64,000 nucleotides of DNA from Cryobacterium soli (lineage in GTDB: Bacteria > Actinomycetota > Actinomycetes > Actinomycetales > Microbacteriaceae): positions 1,488,001 through 1,552,000 of the forward strand of contig NZ_CP030033.1 in assembly GCF_003611035.1 (NCBI RefSeq), read 5' to 3'. Numbering within the stretch: position 1 is the first letter of the stretch; the number at the start of each line of letters is the position of its first letter. The translations under genes and the position numbers were made by a program. Below, piece by piece: positions 32,657-41,382 of this stretch. The notes beneath the pieces were generated by a model. It saw only the letters and a list, made by a program, of their open reading frames with translations, had not been told where the DNA came from and ran no database searches.

Positions 32657-32845
32657 TTACCGGCGCCCCACCGAGACCGCGCCGACGCCGAAGGTGAAAA
32701 GCCCCAGTGCGACAAGCATCGCCAGGAACGCCGGCTCGAAACCGGTGGCGAAGACCACGACGGCGGCCACGAAGACCAGCACCGCCACCACCAGGCACCA
32801 CATCCCGAGGTGTCGCATCCAGTCGCTGAGCAGCGGTGTGATCAT
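32657..32845 (-). CDS. Small two-segment membrane protein
   Basis: A 62-residue protein with two membrane segments (about residues 14-34 and 38-58) and a basic end. ATG 32845 is preceded by CATAAT at 6 bases. It lies in the gap between the methyltransferase and the hydrolase, on the other strand. A very long open frame continues upstream of this ATG, but it is antisense to the two genes there and is not coding. Function unknown. Confidence 0.65.
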   Translation of the reverse strand: MITPLLSDWMRHLGMWCLVVAVLVFVAAVVVFATGFEPAFLAMLVALGLFTFGVGAVSVGRR

Positions 32846-32941
32846 GGCCTCATTATGCCTGCCCCGGGTGAACCGGTGAAGGCCGCGCGGCGACGATCGG
32901 GCGACCGAACATCGTCCGCCGATGTCCGCGAGAATGAAGGC

Positions 32942-33853
32942 ATGGTCACTCTCCCGAGCAGCGTCATCGTTCCCGCTCTCCGACTGATGCGCGCGAACCG
33001 GGTCTTCGTCACGGCGGAAGGAGCGCGCCGGCATGTGCGCGAGCGCGAGCTTCGGCCGACGCCGTACGGGCCGCCGAGCCGGCTGCGCCGTGACGTTCAG
33101 GTGACGGTGTCCAGCGCGGCGTGGCCGGTCTACACGATCACGCCCCGGGGCGGCACCCCCACCGGCAGCGTGGTGTACGTGCACGGAGGCGGTTGGGTGA
33201 ACCAGATCGCCGGGCAGCACTGGCACCTCGCGGCCCAGATCGCCGCGGAGGCGAACACCACCGTCACCGTGCCGATCTATCCGCTCGTACCGTTCGGAAC
33301 CGCCGCGGCCGTGGCCACCGGCGTCGTCGACCTCGTGCGGGGCAACCTGGAGCGGTACGGCAGCACCTGCCTGGCCGGCGACTCCGCCGGAGGACAGATC
33401 GCGCTGTCCGCCGCCCTCGTGCTGCGGGACAAACACGACCTCACGCTGCGCCGCACCGTCCTGATCTCCCCAGCTCTTGACCTCACCTGGGCCAACCCGC
33501 TCATCCCCACTGTGCAGCCGAGCGACCCCTGGCTGGCGACCCCCGGCGGTGAGGTGCTCGCCGATCTCTGGAAGGGATCCAGTGACATCCTGGACCCCGT
33601 GGTGAGTCCGCTGATGGGCGACCTGGCGGGCCTCGGGCCGCTGACCATGTTCAGCGGAACTCGAGATGTGCTGAACCCCGACGCCCATCTCCTGGTCGAC
33701 AAGGCGGCCGCGGCCGGAGTCGACCTGGAGTTCCACGAGGGCACCGGGCAGGTGCACGTCTACCCGCTGCTGCCCACCGCGGTGGGCCGTGCGGCCCGGG
33801 CGGCCATCGTGGAACGACTCCGACTGGCCGTGGCTGAGCCGCTCTCCGCCTAG
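32942..33853 (+). CDS. Alpha/beta hydrolase of the HSL type
   Basis: A 303-residue esterase-like enzyme. Oxyanion motif HGGGW (VVYVHGGGWVNQ), nucleophile Ser in GDSAGG, an Asp in SGTRDVLNPDA and the His in GQVHVYPLLP complete the catalytic set of the hormone-sensitive-lipase (alpha/beta hydrolase fold 3) group. ATG 32942 is chosen because GAGAAT lies 6 bases upstream, as at other leaderless starts here, and the earlier frame overlaps other genes. Likely a cytoplasmic carboxylesterase; substrate unknown. Confidence 0.9.
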   Translation: MVTLPSSVIVPALRLMRANRVFVTAEGARRHVRERELRPTPYGPPSRLRRDVQVTVSSAAWPVYTITPRGGTPTGSVVYVHGGGWVNQIAGQHWHLAAQIAAEANTTVTVPIYPLVPFGTAAAVATGVVDLVRGNLERYGSTCLAGDSAGGQIALSAALVLRDKHDLTLRRTVLISPALDLTWANPLIPTVQPSDPWLATPGGEVLADLWKGSSDILDPVVSPLMGDLAGLGPLTMFSGTRDVLNPDAHLLVDKAAAAGVDLEFHEGTGQVHVYPLLPTAVGRAARAAIVERLRLAVAEPLSA

Positions 33854-33919
33854 GCACCCGGAGGGAACGGTAGGCACTAGCCTCGTCACAACAGCACCAT
33901 CGACGATGCGGGGGTAGAC

Positions 33920-35338
33920 GTGGACGATCGGCAGACAGCTTTTGTGGACACCTTCCGCCGCTTCATGGACGAGCTGATACTCGTTCCGCGGCCACAGGTC
34001 GACATGCGCACCCCGCTCGCGGATCTGGTCCAGGACTTCTTGCAGACGGATGTTTTCGCACTGCCCCTGGTCACCGAAAATCTTCCACCGCATCGCCTTG
34101 TCGATGCTGACATCGCCCTCGACGAGCTGGGAGCGGCATCCACCGCCCAGGTGGTCGGAGTGACCGGCGGTCAGCAGCGCGAGAACACGCCATTCCCGGA
34201 ATTGCTGAGCAACCCCTACATGCGGTTCGCGCCAGGGCCGATCGATTACATCTCGGCGGCGACCGGCCCGGACACTGAGCGCCAGGTCGTGTCGTTCGGC
34301 GTGCGGCTGCTCGTCGTCGACGGGCACCGGGTGGCCGTGCTGCAGCGCGATGCCAGACCGGACCGTGGTCTCAACACGGCCAGGCTCGAGATACTGGCCG
34401 CAGACGAGGGTGGTGCTGCGGCGCTTCTCGGCGCGCTTCGCCGGCTGATGCTCCTGCGCAGTGTCCTCCGCGGGCAGGTGCTCTCCTTCAGCGGCAACGC
34501 TTTCGGCGCCGGCGCGGCCGGCGTGGACTTCCTGCCGCGCCCACAGGTACCGGCAGAGGACGTGATCCTGCCCGACGGGGTTCTCACGAGCATTGTGCGC
34601 CATGTGGTGGGGATCGGTCTGCACCGGGACGTGCTGCGCGCGGCCGGCCGACACCTCAAACGCGGCGTCTTGCTCTACGGCCCTCCCGGATCGGGCAAGA
34701 CCCTCACCGTGCGCCATCTGCTCAGCGCCACCCCCGGCACGACAGCGGTGGTGCTCGCCGGCAACAGCATCCGGTTCGTCACCGAGGCTGCCGAACTCGC
34801 GCGCGCCATGCAGCCCGCGATCGTGGTGCTCGAAGACGTGGACCTGATTGCCGAGGACCGGAATCTGTCGCACGGCGCGCAGCCGCTGCTCTTTGCCATG
34901 CTCGACGCCCTGGACGGCCTGGACGGGGACGCCGATGTGGCCTTCGTGCTCACCACGAACAGGGTCGAGGTCCTGGAACATGCGCTGGCCGACCGGCCGG
35001 GCCGGGTTGACCTTGCGGTGGAGATTCCGCAGCCCGATGCGAGCGCACGGCACCAGCTGTTCCAGCTGTATGCGCGGGGCCTGCCGTTGTCGGCATCGGC
35101 GATCATGGATGCCGCCACTCGCTCTGACGGAGTCAGCGGCGCCTTCGCCAAAGAACTCATGCGCCGAACCGTGCTTCTCGGTGCCGAAACGGGACGGGAG
35201 GCGACGGACGATGATCTCGATAGCGCGCTCACGGCCCTGCTCGACGGTCGCGACAGGTTGACGAGCCGGTTATTGGGCTCCGGCGCGCCTGCCACGGCGG
35301 GCCCTTCGCCGGCCCAGGAGGATGCCCGTCCCGCATGA
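33920..35338 (+). CDS. AAA-family ATPase (CDC48/FtsH-like module)
   Basis: A 472-residue protein. The AAA module covers about residues 210-430: Walker A GPPGSGKT at 254-261, Walker B VVLEDVD, sensor-1 TTNR and the arginine-rich DRPGRVDLAVEIPQPDASARHQLFQLY second region. The N-terminal ~200 residues (a substrate-binding or adaptor part) do not match a family I know. GTG 33920 has GGGGG 5-6 bases upstream. Such single-AAA proteins with a unique N-domain are usually remodelling machines; the client is unknown. A small membrane protein is encoded 25 bp downstream. Confidence 0.88.
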   Translation: MDDRQTAFVDTFRRFMDELILVPRPQVDMRTPLADLVQDFLQTDVFALPLVTENLPPHRLVDADIALDELGAASTAQVVGVTGGQQRENTPFPELLSNPYMRFAPGPIDYISAATGPDTERQVVSFGVRLLVVDGHRVAVLQRDARPDRGLNTARLEILAADEGGAAALLGALRRLMLLRSVLRGQVLSFSGNAFGAGAAGVDFLPRPQVPAEDVILPDGVLTSIVRHVVGIGLHRDVLRAAGRHLKRGVLLYGPPGSGKTLTVRHLLSATPGTTAVVLAGNSIRFVTEAAELARAMQPAIVVLEDVDLIAEDRNLSHGAQPLLFAMLDALDGLDGDADVAFVLTTNRVEVLEHALADRPGRVDLAVEIPQPDASARHQLFQLYARGLPLSASAIMDAATRSDGVSGAFAKELMRRTVLLGAETGREATDDDLDSALTALLDGRDRLTSRLLGSGAPATAGPSPAQEDARPA

Positions 35339-35351
35339 CCATGCTCGAACG

Positions 35352-35363
35352 TAGACTCGGACC
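35352..35363 (+). promoter_or_regulatory. -10 box of a leaderless promoter
   Basis: TAGACT (35352-35357), 6 bases, then ATG 35364; no Shine-Dalgarno sequence. Confidence 0.55.
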
Positions 35364-35591
35364 ATGACTGACCTCTGGGTGGGCCTGTTCCTCGTCACCG
35401 GCGTGGCCGGTTTGATGGTGACGCTTGGTCTGCTCGCGCACCGCCTTCGGCGCGGCAGCGCCGGACCGGCGATCGGCGCCGCGATGGCCGCATACGACGA
35501 GGCTATGCACTCCACCGCGTACGACACCTTCGTCGAGACCCAGGCTCAAGCGGGTCGCGCGATACCGCTCCCAGCGCCCGGCAAACGCTAA
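35364..35591 (+). CDS. Small single-pass membrane protein
   Basis: A 75-residue protein: one N-terminal membrane segment (about residues 4-25), a basic juxtamembrane stretch (HRLRRG), then a soluble Ala-rich tail (AAYDEAMHSTAYDTFVETQAQ). No known family. It follows the AAA ATPase gene closely but has its own TAGACT box, so it may be transcribed alone. Confidence 0.65.
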   Translation: MTDLWVGLFLVTGVAGLMVTLGLLAHRLRRGSAGPAIGAAMAAYDEAMHSTAYDTFVETQAQAGRAIPLPAPGKR

Positions 35592-35626
35592 CCGCCCGAG
35601 GCTCTCCACCGACGGAGCCGATACGG

Positions 35627-35815
35627 CTACCTGTCGCTGAGCCCGGGAATCACGATCACGAGTTTGCAGCGCGGGCAGCGGTGACAGGACTCGAGCCCCT
35701 CGGCCGTGTCAACGCCATCCTCGGTCATCTCGGTGCCGCAGACCGGGCAGGGCGGACCGGGCTCGTCGATATCGATCTGCTCGAGGTCCTCCTCGTCGAA
35801 TCCGTCCTCGTCCAT
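35627..35815 (-). CDS. Zinc-ribbon-like small protein
   Basis: A 62-residue acidic protein: an Asp/Glu-rich start (MDEDGFDEEDLEQIDIDEPG), then CPVCGTEM and CHRCPRC, which give two knuckles for one zinc ion, and a hydrophobic end. Single zinc ribbons of this kind are common in actinobacteria and have no defined role. ATG 35815 is preferred over an earlier in-frame start because it begins the acidic stretch seen in relatives. Confidence 0.7.
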   Translation of the reverse strand: MDEDGFDEEDLEQIDIDEPGPPCPVCGTEMTEDGVDTAEGLESCHRCPRCKLVIVIPGLSDR

Positions 35816-35868
35816 CGCTCCAGTGTGCCGGTTTCGCGGGCCGCGCACCGACCGGTGCGTCCGGCAGG

Positions 35869-37041
35869 TCAGCGGGCCTGCGCGAGGATCGAGTCTGCGA
35901 CGGCTCTCGAGTCCGTCGAGGTGGAGGCGACGTATATCGCATCACTCCCGAGCGTGAACCAGAGGTCGCAGTCCGGAATCCCGTCCACGCAGTTGGACAC
36001 CGCGGTTTCGTCGTTCACCTGAAGTTCGAGGGGCTCGAGATGCAAAGCGCCCGGGGGCGCCAGGTGCTCGGCCATGTCGTTCACGAGGGCGGCGTTATCG
36101 AGCATCAGGGTGAAGGTCAGTCTGGCGTTGTCGCCGGCATCGGCGGTGCAGGTCACGAAGTGCGTTCGTTCCAGGGCGGCCACACGGAGGCGGAAAGGCG
36201 CACGGTCGCTCGGGCCCTCGACGTGCGTCTGGTATTCGGCGCCGCCCGGCACCCCGAGCGCCATCGACAGGTCGGTCTTCTGCAGGAAGCTCGAACAAAT
36301 ATCGACAACCGGGTTGATGGGACGCCCGGGACTGGACGGCCAGCTTATTTGTGCCGCCGATGCATTCGCGATGGAGGAGAACACGGCCGTCGCGGCCGGC
36401 GTGAGCTTGGCGAAGACCCCCTCCGAAGTCGAGGCGATCCCCGCAAAACCACCGGCCTGGCTGGGCACGTGCACGATGATGCTGACCCACGCATCATTGA
36501 TCGCCGCGGTCGCGGTGCACCCCGGATCGCCACAGGAATGCGCGCCGACGAACCCGGCGAACGGCAGGGACTCGCCACCGTCCAGGTCATCGCCTCCGAT
36601 ATACGGCGTCCATTGTGCGGCAGCGCCCGGCAGCACTTCCACGTCGAGCCACGGCACGCCGGGCGGGCCGAGCAGGATCGGGGACCTGTCCACCGAGCCG
36701 TCGGCCAGCCAGACGCAGCGGATGCCTCCGGCGGCCGTGGGGGCGAAATCGGCCGGGGCGAGGTAGGGCTGGGCGGTCGCGATATCGCTGGCCACCGATG
36801 CCGAGCCAAGCGCCTCGTCCACGTCCGCCTGACCGACGAGGTCGGCACACGTGAGGGGCGCGTCAGCAGAAGATTGCGTGGTTTGTGGTGGCACGGTCGG
36901 TACGGGATCGCTCGGTGCGGGCGCGGCCCGGGTGGGCGGCGGGGGCGTCTCGGAGGCCGCAAGCTCCCCGCCTGGCGCGGACGCGCATCCGCAGAGCAGG
37001 AAAGCCAGCATGCCTGTGACAACGATCCGCGACAGCCCCAT
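35869..37041 (-). CDS. Lipoprotein with two similar domains
   Basis: A 390-residue lipoprotein, lipobox LCGC (Cys19), followed by a Pro-rich linker to about residue 60. Two related halves follow: LTCADLVGQADVDEALG... ending near 245, and VVDICSSFLQKTDLSMALGVPGG... to the end. Each begins with a Cys-containing helix and ends in a beta-rich part with more cysteines (HSCGDPGC, FVTCTA, NCVDGIPDC). This suggests an internal duplication. TAGCGT lies 6 bases before the ATG. Function unknown. Confidence 0.78.
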   Translation of the reverse strand: MGLSRIVVTGMLAFLLCGCASAPGGELAASETPPPPTRAAPAPSDPVPTVPPQTTQSSADAPLTCADLVGQADVDEALGSASVASDIATAQPYLAPADFAPTAAGGIRCVWLADGSVDRSPILLGPPGVPWLDVEVLPGAAAQWTPYIGGDDLDGGESLPFAGFVGAHSCGDPGCTATAAINDAWVSIIVHVPSQAGGFAGIASTSEGVFAKLTPAATAVFSSIANASAAQISWPSSPGRPINPVVDICSSFLQKTDLSMALGVPGGAEYQTHVEGPSDRAPFRLRVAALERTHFVTCTADAGDNARLTFTLMLDNAALVNDMAEHLAPPGALHLEPLELQVNDETAVSNCVDGIPDCDLWFTLGSDAIYVASTSTDSRAVADSILAQAR

Positions 37042-37053
37042 GGGCTGACGCTA
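37042..37053 (-). promoter_or_regulatory. -10 box of a leaderless promoter (lipoprotein)
   Basis: On the minus strand TAGCGT, 6 bases, then the ATG at 37041. Confidence 0.5.
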
Positions 37054-37080
37054 GCAGTGCCGGGCGTCCAGGTGCCCGGG

Positions 37081-37752
37081 TTAGTCGGCGACGACCCCAA
37101 CCAGCACAAGTGTGCGCAGGCTCGGTTGCTCGGTCCAGGTTCCGGCGAGCACCTCGTGGACGGCCGAGTCGGGCACCTGGTCCGCCAGCACGTCGTTGTC
37201 GCCGAGCTCCCGGGCCACGACGATCCGTAGCGGGCCGGCCGTCACGATGGTGGCGCCCGATGTCTCGCTGATGCTGATCTCGCCGACGGCGGGCAGCGTC
37301 ACGGCAGGTCCGCCGGGCGCTCCGCTGCCGGCGACCACGGCCGTGGGTTCGCGGAGGACCATTTGGCCGTCGATCTCGATCTGCAGCTCGGCCTGGCGAC
37401 CACCGGTGAACGCAGCCGTGGCGACGGCGGCGAGGTAGACCGGGTCGCCGACTCCGTCGTAGACCCACCGCTTGCCCAGCACCGAGTGCTCGGTCGTTCC
37501 GATGAGGGCGGCGTCGGCGCCCGTGAGCGGCGCACTCCGGTACGTCACGGGCACCTGCAGCGCCGGGCCGGTGCCGGCACTCACGAGGAGGGTCTCGACG
37601 CCCACCTCGCCGTCTGGGTCGTCGAAGCGGTACGCGGCGACGTTCTCGAGCGGCGCATCCGCCTCACCGGAAAACCACGGCTGACTGGGTACCCAGCCGC
37701 TGAGCAGTTCGATCTTGGTGGGCGTCAGGTCTGCTGTGTGGAGGAGGGCCAT
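37081..37752 (-). CDS. Maltokinase N-cap-like protein (CG0192-related)
   Basis: A 223-residue protein starting MALLHTADLTPTKIELLSGWVPSQPWF, the opening seen in actinobacterial proteins with a maltokinase N-terminal cap-like domain. It then follows the beta-strand pattern of that cap (VAAYRFDDPDGEVGVETLLV, LQVPVTYRSAPLTGADAALIGTTEHSVLGKRWVYDGVGDPVYLAAV). There is no kinase domain, so this is a stand-alone cap protein. TAGGAT lies 7 bases before the ATG. The family has no proven activity; a role near trehalose or maltose metabolism is often supposed. Confidence 0.85.
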   Translation of the reverse strand: MALLHTADLTPTKIELLSGWVPSQPWFSGEADAPLENVAAYRFDDPDGEVGVETLLVSAGTGPALQVPVTYRSAPLTGADAALIGTTEHSVLGKRWVYDGVGDPVYLAAVATAAFTGGRQAELQIEIDGQMVLREPTAVVAGSGAPGGPAVTLPAVGEISISETSGATIVTAGPLRIVVARELGDNDVLADQVPDSAVHEVLAGTWTEQPSLRTLVLVGVVAD

Positions 37753-37848
37753 GAACCCGATCCTACGGGGGCGTGCCGTGAGGCCCGCGAGCCGCCAGGA
37801 TTCGGCCGCGCGGCGCCGTGGCGACACCGGCCGGAACTGAGGATCGCT

Positions 37849-37860
37849 TAGTGTCGAGGA
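37849..37860 (+). promoter_or_regulatory. -10 box of a leaderless promoter (metallopeptidase)
   Basis: TAGTGT (37849-37854), 6 bases, then ATG 37861. Confidence 0.5.
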
Positions 37861-38745
37861 ATGAGTTTTAACGACGACGCCAAATACTCCGGCCGCGGGG
37901 TCCGCAAATCGGGCCGCCGCACCGGCCTCGCCGTCGGCGGCGGCGGCCTGGGCCTCGTCGCCATCGTGCTGCTCTCGCAGCTGCTCGGGGTGGACCTCAC
38001 CGGCCTCGTGGGCGGCGGCACGAGCGGCACGAGCAGTCAGAGCGAGGGCACCGCCCTGACGAACTGCGACACCGGTGCCGACGCCAACGCCGACGTGGAT
38101 TGCCGGGTGGGCTTGACCTACGACTCCCTCGACGCCTATTGGTCCGAGCAGGCTCCGGCGATGGGCATCGGGTACGCCTCCCCCATGATTTACCTGTTCG
38201 AGCAGGCGGTCGACACCGGGTGCGGCTCGGCGACGAGCGCGGTGGGGCCGTTCTACTGCCCGAGCGACCAGCAGATCTACCTCGACACCGCCTTCTACGA
38301 CGAGCTGCGCAGCCAGTTCGGAGCCACGGCCGGCCCGCTCTCCCAGCTCTACGTCGTGGGGCACGAGTTCGGCCACCACATCCAGAACCTCGCGGGCACG
38401 TTCGCCAGCGCCGACACCTCCCAGACCGGGCCCACCTCAGACGCCGTGCGCCTCGAGGTGCAGGCCGACTGCTTCGCCGGCGCCTGGCTGGGCTCGGCGA
38501 CCGAGACCACGGATGCCGACGGCGTCCCGCTGCTCGACCCGATCACCGACGCCCAGATGGCGGACGCGCTGAACGCCGCGTCGGCCATCGGTGATGACCG
38601 CATTCAGGAGAAGGCCCAGGGCCAGGTGAACCCGGAGACCTGGACGCACGGCTCGAGCGAACAGCGTCAGAAGTGGTTCCAGACGGGCTACACCGGCGGG
38701 GCCGCTGCCTGCGACACTTTCGCGGTGGCCGACACCGAGCTCTAG
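37861..38745 (+). CDS. YpfJ-type neutral zinc metallopeptidase
   Basis: A 294-residue membrane-anchored protease of the YpfJ/zinc metallopeptidase family. An N-terminal anchor (about residues 23-48, Gly-rich) is preceded by the family start MSFNDDAKYSGRGVRKSGRR. The catalytic HEFGHHIQ is at residues 168-175, followed by the EVQADCFAGAWLG third-ligand region and the RQKWFQTGY tail. Normal length for the family. TAGTGT is 6 bases before the start. The physiological substrate is not known; the catalytic domain would lie outside the membrane. Confidence 0.9.
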   Translation: MSFNDDAKYSGRGVRKSGRRTGLAVGGGGLGLVAIVLLSQLLGVDLTGLVGGGTSGTSSQSEGTALTNCDTGADANADVDCRVGLTYDSLDAYWSEQAPAMGIGYASPMIYLFEQAVDTGCGSATSAVGPFYCPSDQQIYLDTAFYDELRSQFGATAGPLSQLYVVGHEFGHHIQNLAGTFASADTSQTGPTSDAVRLEVQADCFAGAWLGSATETTDADGVPLLDPITDAQMADALNAASAIGDDRIQEKAQGQVNPETWTHGSSEQRQKWFQTGYTGGAAACDTFAVADTEL

Positions 38746-38760
38746 GGGCGGTGGCCGGGC

Positions 38761-38946
38761 CTACTTGGGCTCGGTGAGGTCGACGACACGGCCCTTGGCA
38801 TCGGCCTTGACGATCTCGATGCCCTTGAGGGCGTCCGCCTTGGTCTGGTAGCTCTCCGAGGTCATCAGCACCTGGCCGTTGTGGGCCTTGAGCTTGAAGA
38901 CATAGCCACCGGATCGGTCTGCAGTCAATTCATACTTGCCGGACAT
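38761..38946 (-). CDS. DUF1508 (YegP-like) protein
   Basis: A 61-residue protein, MSGKYELTADRSGGYVFKLKAHNGQVLMTSESYQTKADALKGIEIVKADA..., the single DUF1508 repeat: a beta hairpin with F.LKA.NG..ILTSE.Y.....A..GI..V. Many bacteria encode two repeats in one chain; here there is one, which is also common. No known activity. An AGAGAG upstream could bind the ribosome. It converges on the metallopeptidase gene with 15 bp between the stops. Confidence 0.9.
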   Translation of the reverse strand: MSGKYELTADRSGGYVFKLKAHNGQVLMTSESYQTKADALKGIEIVKADAKGRVVDLTEPK

Positions 38947-38981
38947 GACACGCTCTCTTCGTCGAGATGGAACTCCGCCGG

Positions 38982-39701
38982 CTACGAGGCCGGTGGCGCA
39001 ACCTTACCGCGCCGCGCCGTGTCACCGCCGCGCAGACCGAGCGCCGGCAGCAGCACGCCGTCGATGAGCGAGATGAGAAAGTCCCGGTCAACGGGCTTAC
39101 GTTCGATGAGCGTGCGGTAGGTGGCCATGGCGGGGGTGACGAGGCACAGGGCGTCTATGTCGCAGTCGGCGTCGACCTCGCCGCGATCGATCGCCCGCTG
39201 AATCAGAAACCGGTTGGCCGCGGCGCGCGGCTTGATGAGAGCATCGTTGGCCGCGTCCGCGAGGTCGGGGGTGGCCGAGATCATCGACATGACACCGGCC
39301 ATGATCTGCATCTTCTTGACGGCGTCATCGATCGTGCGGGGCTTGATCATCGCCACCAGGTCGCCGCGCAGCGTACCGGTGTCCGGCAGCCGGGACTGGT
39401 CAAGGTCGGCCTGCTTCATGCACGCGACCGCGTCTATGACGAGTTCGTTCTTGGACGGCCACCGCCGGTACAGGGTGGCCTTGCCGGCCTTCGCCCGGGT
39501 GGCGACCATGTCGATGGTCATGCCGTCGAAACCCGTCTCGGCGAGAATTTCGAGCGCAGCGGCGAGGATCTCAGGGTCGCGGGTGTGGTCACGCTTGCGG
39601 CCGAGCTTGGTTCCGACCACTGTAGGTTCGACCACCGTGGTCTCCGCCACAACACTCTCCAGCGCACCGGGTTCGACCTGCGTCATTGCGGCGATCTCCA
39701 T
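38982..39701 (-). CDS. TetR-family regulator, divergent from an MFS pump
   Basis: A 239-residue TetR regulator. A disordered N-terminus of about 35 residues precedes the helix-turn-helix (about 58-82: MTIDMVATRAKAGKATLYRRWPSKNELVIDAV). The C-terminal part (MQIMAGVMSMISATPDLADAANDALIKPRAAAN) is that of TetR_C_11-like proteins. An internal ATG six codons in is an alternative start. It is divergent from the MFS gene at 39868, which it very likely controls, as this pairing is common for drug-efflux pumps. Confidence 0.92.
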   Translation of the reverse strand: MEIAAMTQVEPGALESVVAETTVVEPTVVGTKLGRKRDHTRDPEILAAALEILAETGFDGMTIDMVATRAKAGKATLYRRWPSKNELVIDAVACMKQADLDQSRLPDTGTLRGDLVAMIKPRTIDDAVKKMQIMAGVMSMISATPDLADAANDALIKPRAAANRFLIQRAIDRGEVDADCDIDALCLVTPAMATYRTLIERKPVDRDFLISLIDGVLLPALGLRGGDTARRGKVAPPAS

Positions 39702-39867
39702 TCTGTCGGTCCTGATTCCGGCCCCTGCCGGGTCCTGAAATTATGCGCCACCAGTCTGTACGTCGGCAGGCACCGGACCTTCCCTGTACAACTCCACATG
39801 TTACCGGGGCGTAAATTCAGGAACTGTTAAGATCCGGAACTCCACAGTATCGTATAGAGTCGCGTTT

Positions 39868-41382
39868 ATGTCTAAAACGATCCCCGCTTCGTCTCCCGCG
39901 ACGAGCACCCCCGTGCCCCATTCCCGCCGGTGGTGGACCCTGAGCGTGGTGGCCCTCGCCCAGCTCATGGTCGTGCTCGACTCCACCGTCGTGAATATCG
40001 CCCTCCCTTCCGCCCAGGCCGACCTCGGCTTCTCCAACGGCGACCGCCAGTGGATCGTGACCGCCTACTCCCTCGCCTTCGCCAGCCTGCTGCTGCTCGG
40101 CGGCCGGCTCTCCGACCTGATCGGCCGCAAGCGCACCTTCATCATCGGGCTCATCGGCTTCGCCATCGCCTCCGCGCTGGGCGGTGCCGCCGACAGCTTC
40201 GGCTGGCTCGTGGCCGCCCGCGCCCTGCAGGGCGCCTTCGGCGCACTGCTGGCGCCCACCGCCCTGGCGGTGCTCACCACAACCTTCACGATCCCCAAGG
40301 AGCGCGCACGCGCCTTCGGCGTCTTCGGCGCGATCGCCGGCGCGGGAGGCGCCGTGGGCCTCCTGCTGGGCGGCTTCCTCACCGAGTACTTCGACTGGCG
40401 CTGGAACCTCTACATCAACGTCGTCATCGCGATCGTGGCCGTGATCGGTGCCGCGATCTTCGTCGACACCCTCAAGCGCACCGGGCCCCGCCCCAAGCTC
40501 GACATCCCCGGCACCCTCCTCGTCTCCGCGGCCCTCTTCGGGCTGGTCTACGGGTTCTCCAACGCCGAGACGGATGGCTGGGACTCGCCGTTGACCTGGG
40601 GCATGCTCGGCGGCGCCGTGGTGCTTCTCGTCGCGTTCGTGCTCTGGCAGCGGAAGGCCACGCATCCGCTGCTGCCGCTCTCGATCGTTCTCGACCGCAA
40701 CCGCGGCGCCGCGTACCTCTCGGTGATGATCGCCGGCGCGGGCATGTTCGGAATCTTCCTGTTCGTCACCTACTACCTGCAGACCTCACTGGGCTTCACC
40801 CCGATGCAGACCGGCTTCTCGTTCCTGCCGATGATCGCGATGCTGGTGCTTTCTGCGCAGCTGTCGACGAACATCTTCGTGCCCCGGTTCGGCCCGAAGA
40901 TCATGGTGCCGTTCGGCATGGGGCTGGGCATGATCGGCATGATCCTGCTCACCAACCTGGACCTCGACAGCACGTATGCGGCCAACGTGCTGCCGCCGCT
41001 GCTGATCCTGGGCTTCGCGATGGGCTCGATCATGCCCGCCTCGATGCAGACCGCCACGCTGGGCGTCGACCGCCAGTTCGCCGGCGTCGCATCGGCCATG
41101 GTGAACACCAGCCAGCAGGTCGGTGGGTCCATCGGCACGGCTCTGCTGAACACTCTGGCGGCCACCGCGGCGGCCGACTACGTGGCCGCGCACCTGCCGG
41201 CCACGGCCGAGGTGGCCGCTCAGGCCGCTGTCACCAGCTACGCCACCGCGTACTGGTGGGGCGCCGGGTTCTTCGCCGTCGGCGGCATTATCGCGGCGCT
41301 GCTCTTCCGCCGGATGGGCCACGGCCTGTCCCTGGCCAACGCGCACCTGAGCGAGGATGCCGAGCCGGTCGTCGCCCACTAG
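39868..41382 (+). CDS. MFS drug:H+ antiporter, DHA2 type
   Basis: A 504-residue efflux pump with fourteen membrane segments, as expected for the DHA2 (14-TMS) group. Conserved motifs: LMVVLDSTVVNIALPS (motif D1), W..TAYSLAFASLLLLGGRLSDLIGRKRTF (motif A), and GAIAGAGGAVGLLLGGFL (motif C), typical of antiporters. TAGAGT lies 7 bases before ATG. It is divergent from a TetR regulator. Its TAG stop shares three bases with the stop of the converging EamA gene. Substrates are probably hydrophobic drugs or dyes. Confidence 0.92.
   Translation: MSKTIPASSPATSTPVPHSRRWWTLSVVALAQLMVVLDSTVVNIALPSAQADLGFSNGDRQWIVTAYSLAFASLLLLGGRLSDLIGRKRTFIIGLIGFAIASALGGAADSFGWLVAARALQGAFGALLAPTALAVLTTTFTIPKERARAFGVFGAIAGAGGAVGLLLGGFLTEYFDWRWNLYINVVIAIVAVIGAAIFVDTLKRTGPRPKLDIPGTLLVSAALFGLVYGFSNAETDGWDSPLTWGMLGGAVVLLVAFVLWQRKATHPLLPLSIVLDRNRGAAYLSVMIAGAGMFGIFLFVTYYLQTSLGFTPMQTGFSFLPMIAMLVLSAQLSTNIFVPRFGPKIMVPFGMGLGMIGMILLTNLDLDSTYAANVLPPLLILGFAMGSIMPASMQTATLGVDRQFAGVASAMVNTSQQVGGSIGTALLNTLAATAAADYVAAHLPATAEVAAQAAVTSYATAYWWGAGFFAVGGIIAALLFRRMGHGLSLANAHLSEDAEPVVAH

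Noticed and set aside
32657..35053. A 798-codon open frame on the minus strand
   Set aside because: It is antisense to the hydrolase and AAA ATPase genes, both with full motif sets; only its last 62 codons (32657-32845) look like a real gene.
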